A DNA stretch of 37,235 nucleotides from the NCBI GenBank assembly GCA_008364125.1, contig VSKZ01000003.1, positions 1-37,235 on the forward strand. The letters are read 5' to 3'. This DNA comes from Candidatus Thioglobus sp. Lineage in GTDB: Bacteria; Pseudomonadota; Gammaproteobacteria; PS1; Pseudothioglobaceae. The notes under the pieces were generated by a model that saw only the letters and a list, made by a program, of their open reading frames with translations, was not told the DNA's origin and did not search any database. This document shows, piece after piece, positions 37,110 to 37,235 of this stretch. The translations under genes and the position numbers were made by a program. The first letter of the stretch is position 1; the number at the start of each line of letters is the position of its first letter.

Positions 37110-37114
37110 CTAAT

Positions 37115-37235
37115 TTAATCCGTTACCTTAGAAACAACACCAGCACCAACTGTGCGGCCGCCTTCTCTGATAGCAAATCTCAGACCATCTTCCATAGCAA
37201 TAGGTGATAGCAGCTCTACTGACATTTTTACATTG
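37115..37235 (-). CDS. tuf: Elongation factor Tu, C-terminal end only (cut off by window edge)
   Basis: The last 39 codons and the TAA stop of EF-Tu are present. The residues [20 protein letters not shown] and [17 protein letters not shown] match the third beta-barrel domain at the extreme C-terminus of E. coli EF-Tu (which ends AGVVAKVLG). The rest of the gene lies to the right of the window. It is 99 bases upstream of rpsJ, in the usual fusA-tufA-rpsJ order. Confidence 0.97.
   Translation of the reverse strand, partial: NVKMSVELLSPIAMEDGLRFAIREGGRTVGAGVVSKVTD

Overview
The window is a compact, AT-rich stretch of a gammaproteobacterial chromosome, about 95% coding. The evidence for this placement is the gene order: metY-rimP-nusA-infB-rbfA-truB, the full S10-spc-alpha ribosomal gene order as in Escherichia coli, rsmI next to yraN and a YraP/DolP-like lipoprotein, and an E. 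coli-type Mpl ligase. A tkt-gap-pgk-pyk-fba cluster with a Calvin-type class II aldolase, together with low GC and tightly packed genes, would fit a small-genome marine autotroph such as the Thioglobus/SUP05 and related symbiont group. That last step is inference, because no RuBisCO or sulfur gene lies in the window.

Layout. Positions 1-6571 (minus) hold the sugar-phosphate operon tkt-gap-pgk-pyk-fba, read from a good sigma70-type promoter at 6602-6630; fba runs off the left edge. Positions 6700-6996 hold tRNA-Met and tRNA-Thr with their own promoter and a terminator. Positions 7032-10423 hold a mixed block: coaE (+), a [2Fe-2S] thioredoxin-like ferredoxin and rsmI (-), yraN and a BON-domain lipoprotein (+), and rnhB (-). 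Positions 10434-16724 (minus) are the metY operon: initiator tRNA, terminator, rimP, nusA, infB, rbfA, truB and an unrecognised 208-residue gene. Positions 16865-19931 (+) hold engB and an AddB-like PD-(D/E)XK nuclease. cca (-) and mpl (+) diverge near 21 kb.

From 37235 down to 22375, everything lies on the minus strand: the end of tuf, the S10, spc and alpha ribosomal operons (27 ribosomal protein genes with secY and rpoA), then rpsU (S21) and a YqeY-family gene. A consensus promoter (TTGACA, 18 bp, TATAAT) between rpmJ and rpsM marks the start of the alpha operon. The leaders in front of rpsJ and rpsM look too short for the E. coli L4 and S4 control structures.

Most genes are ordinary translation, ribosome assembly and central carbon functions. 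The unusual points are: a basic Lys/Ala/Pro repeat extension of about 63 residues on L30; an acidic repeat tail of about 124 residues on L3; an initiator tRNA with U1:U72 in place of the usual C1:A72; a CCA-adding enzyme that has lost its HD-domain motif; four convergent gene pairs that all overlap at their 3' ends; and one unrecognised conserved-context gene behind truB. I found no CRISPR array, insertion sequence, prophage, toxin-antitoxin pair or clear new multi-gene system. No gene-free stretch longer than 300 bases exists apart from 6572-7031, which holds the two tRNAs and their control sites.
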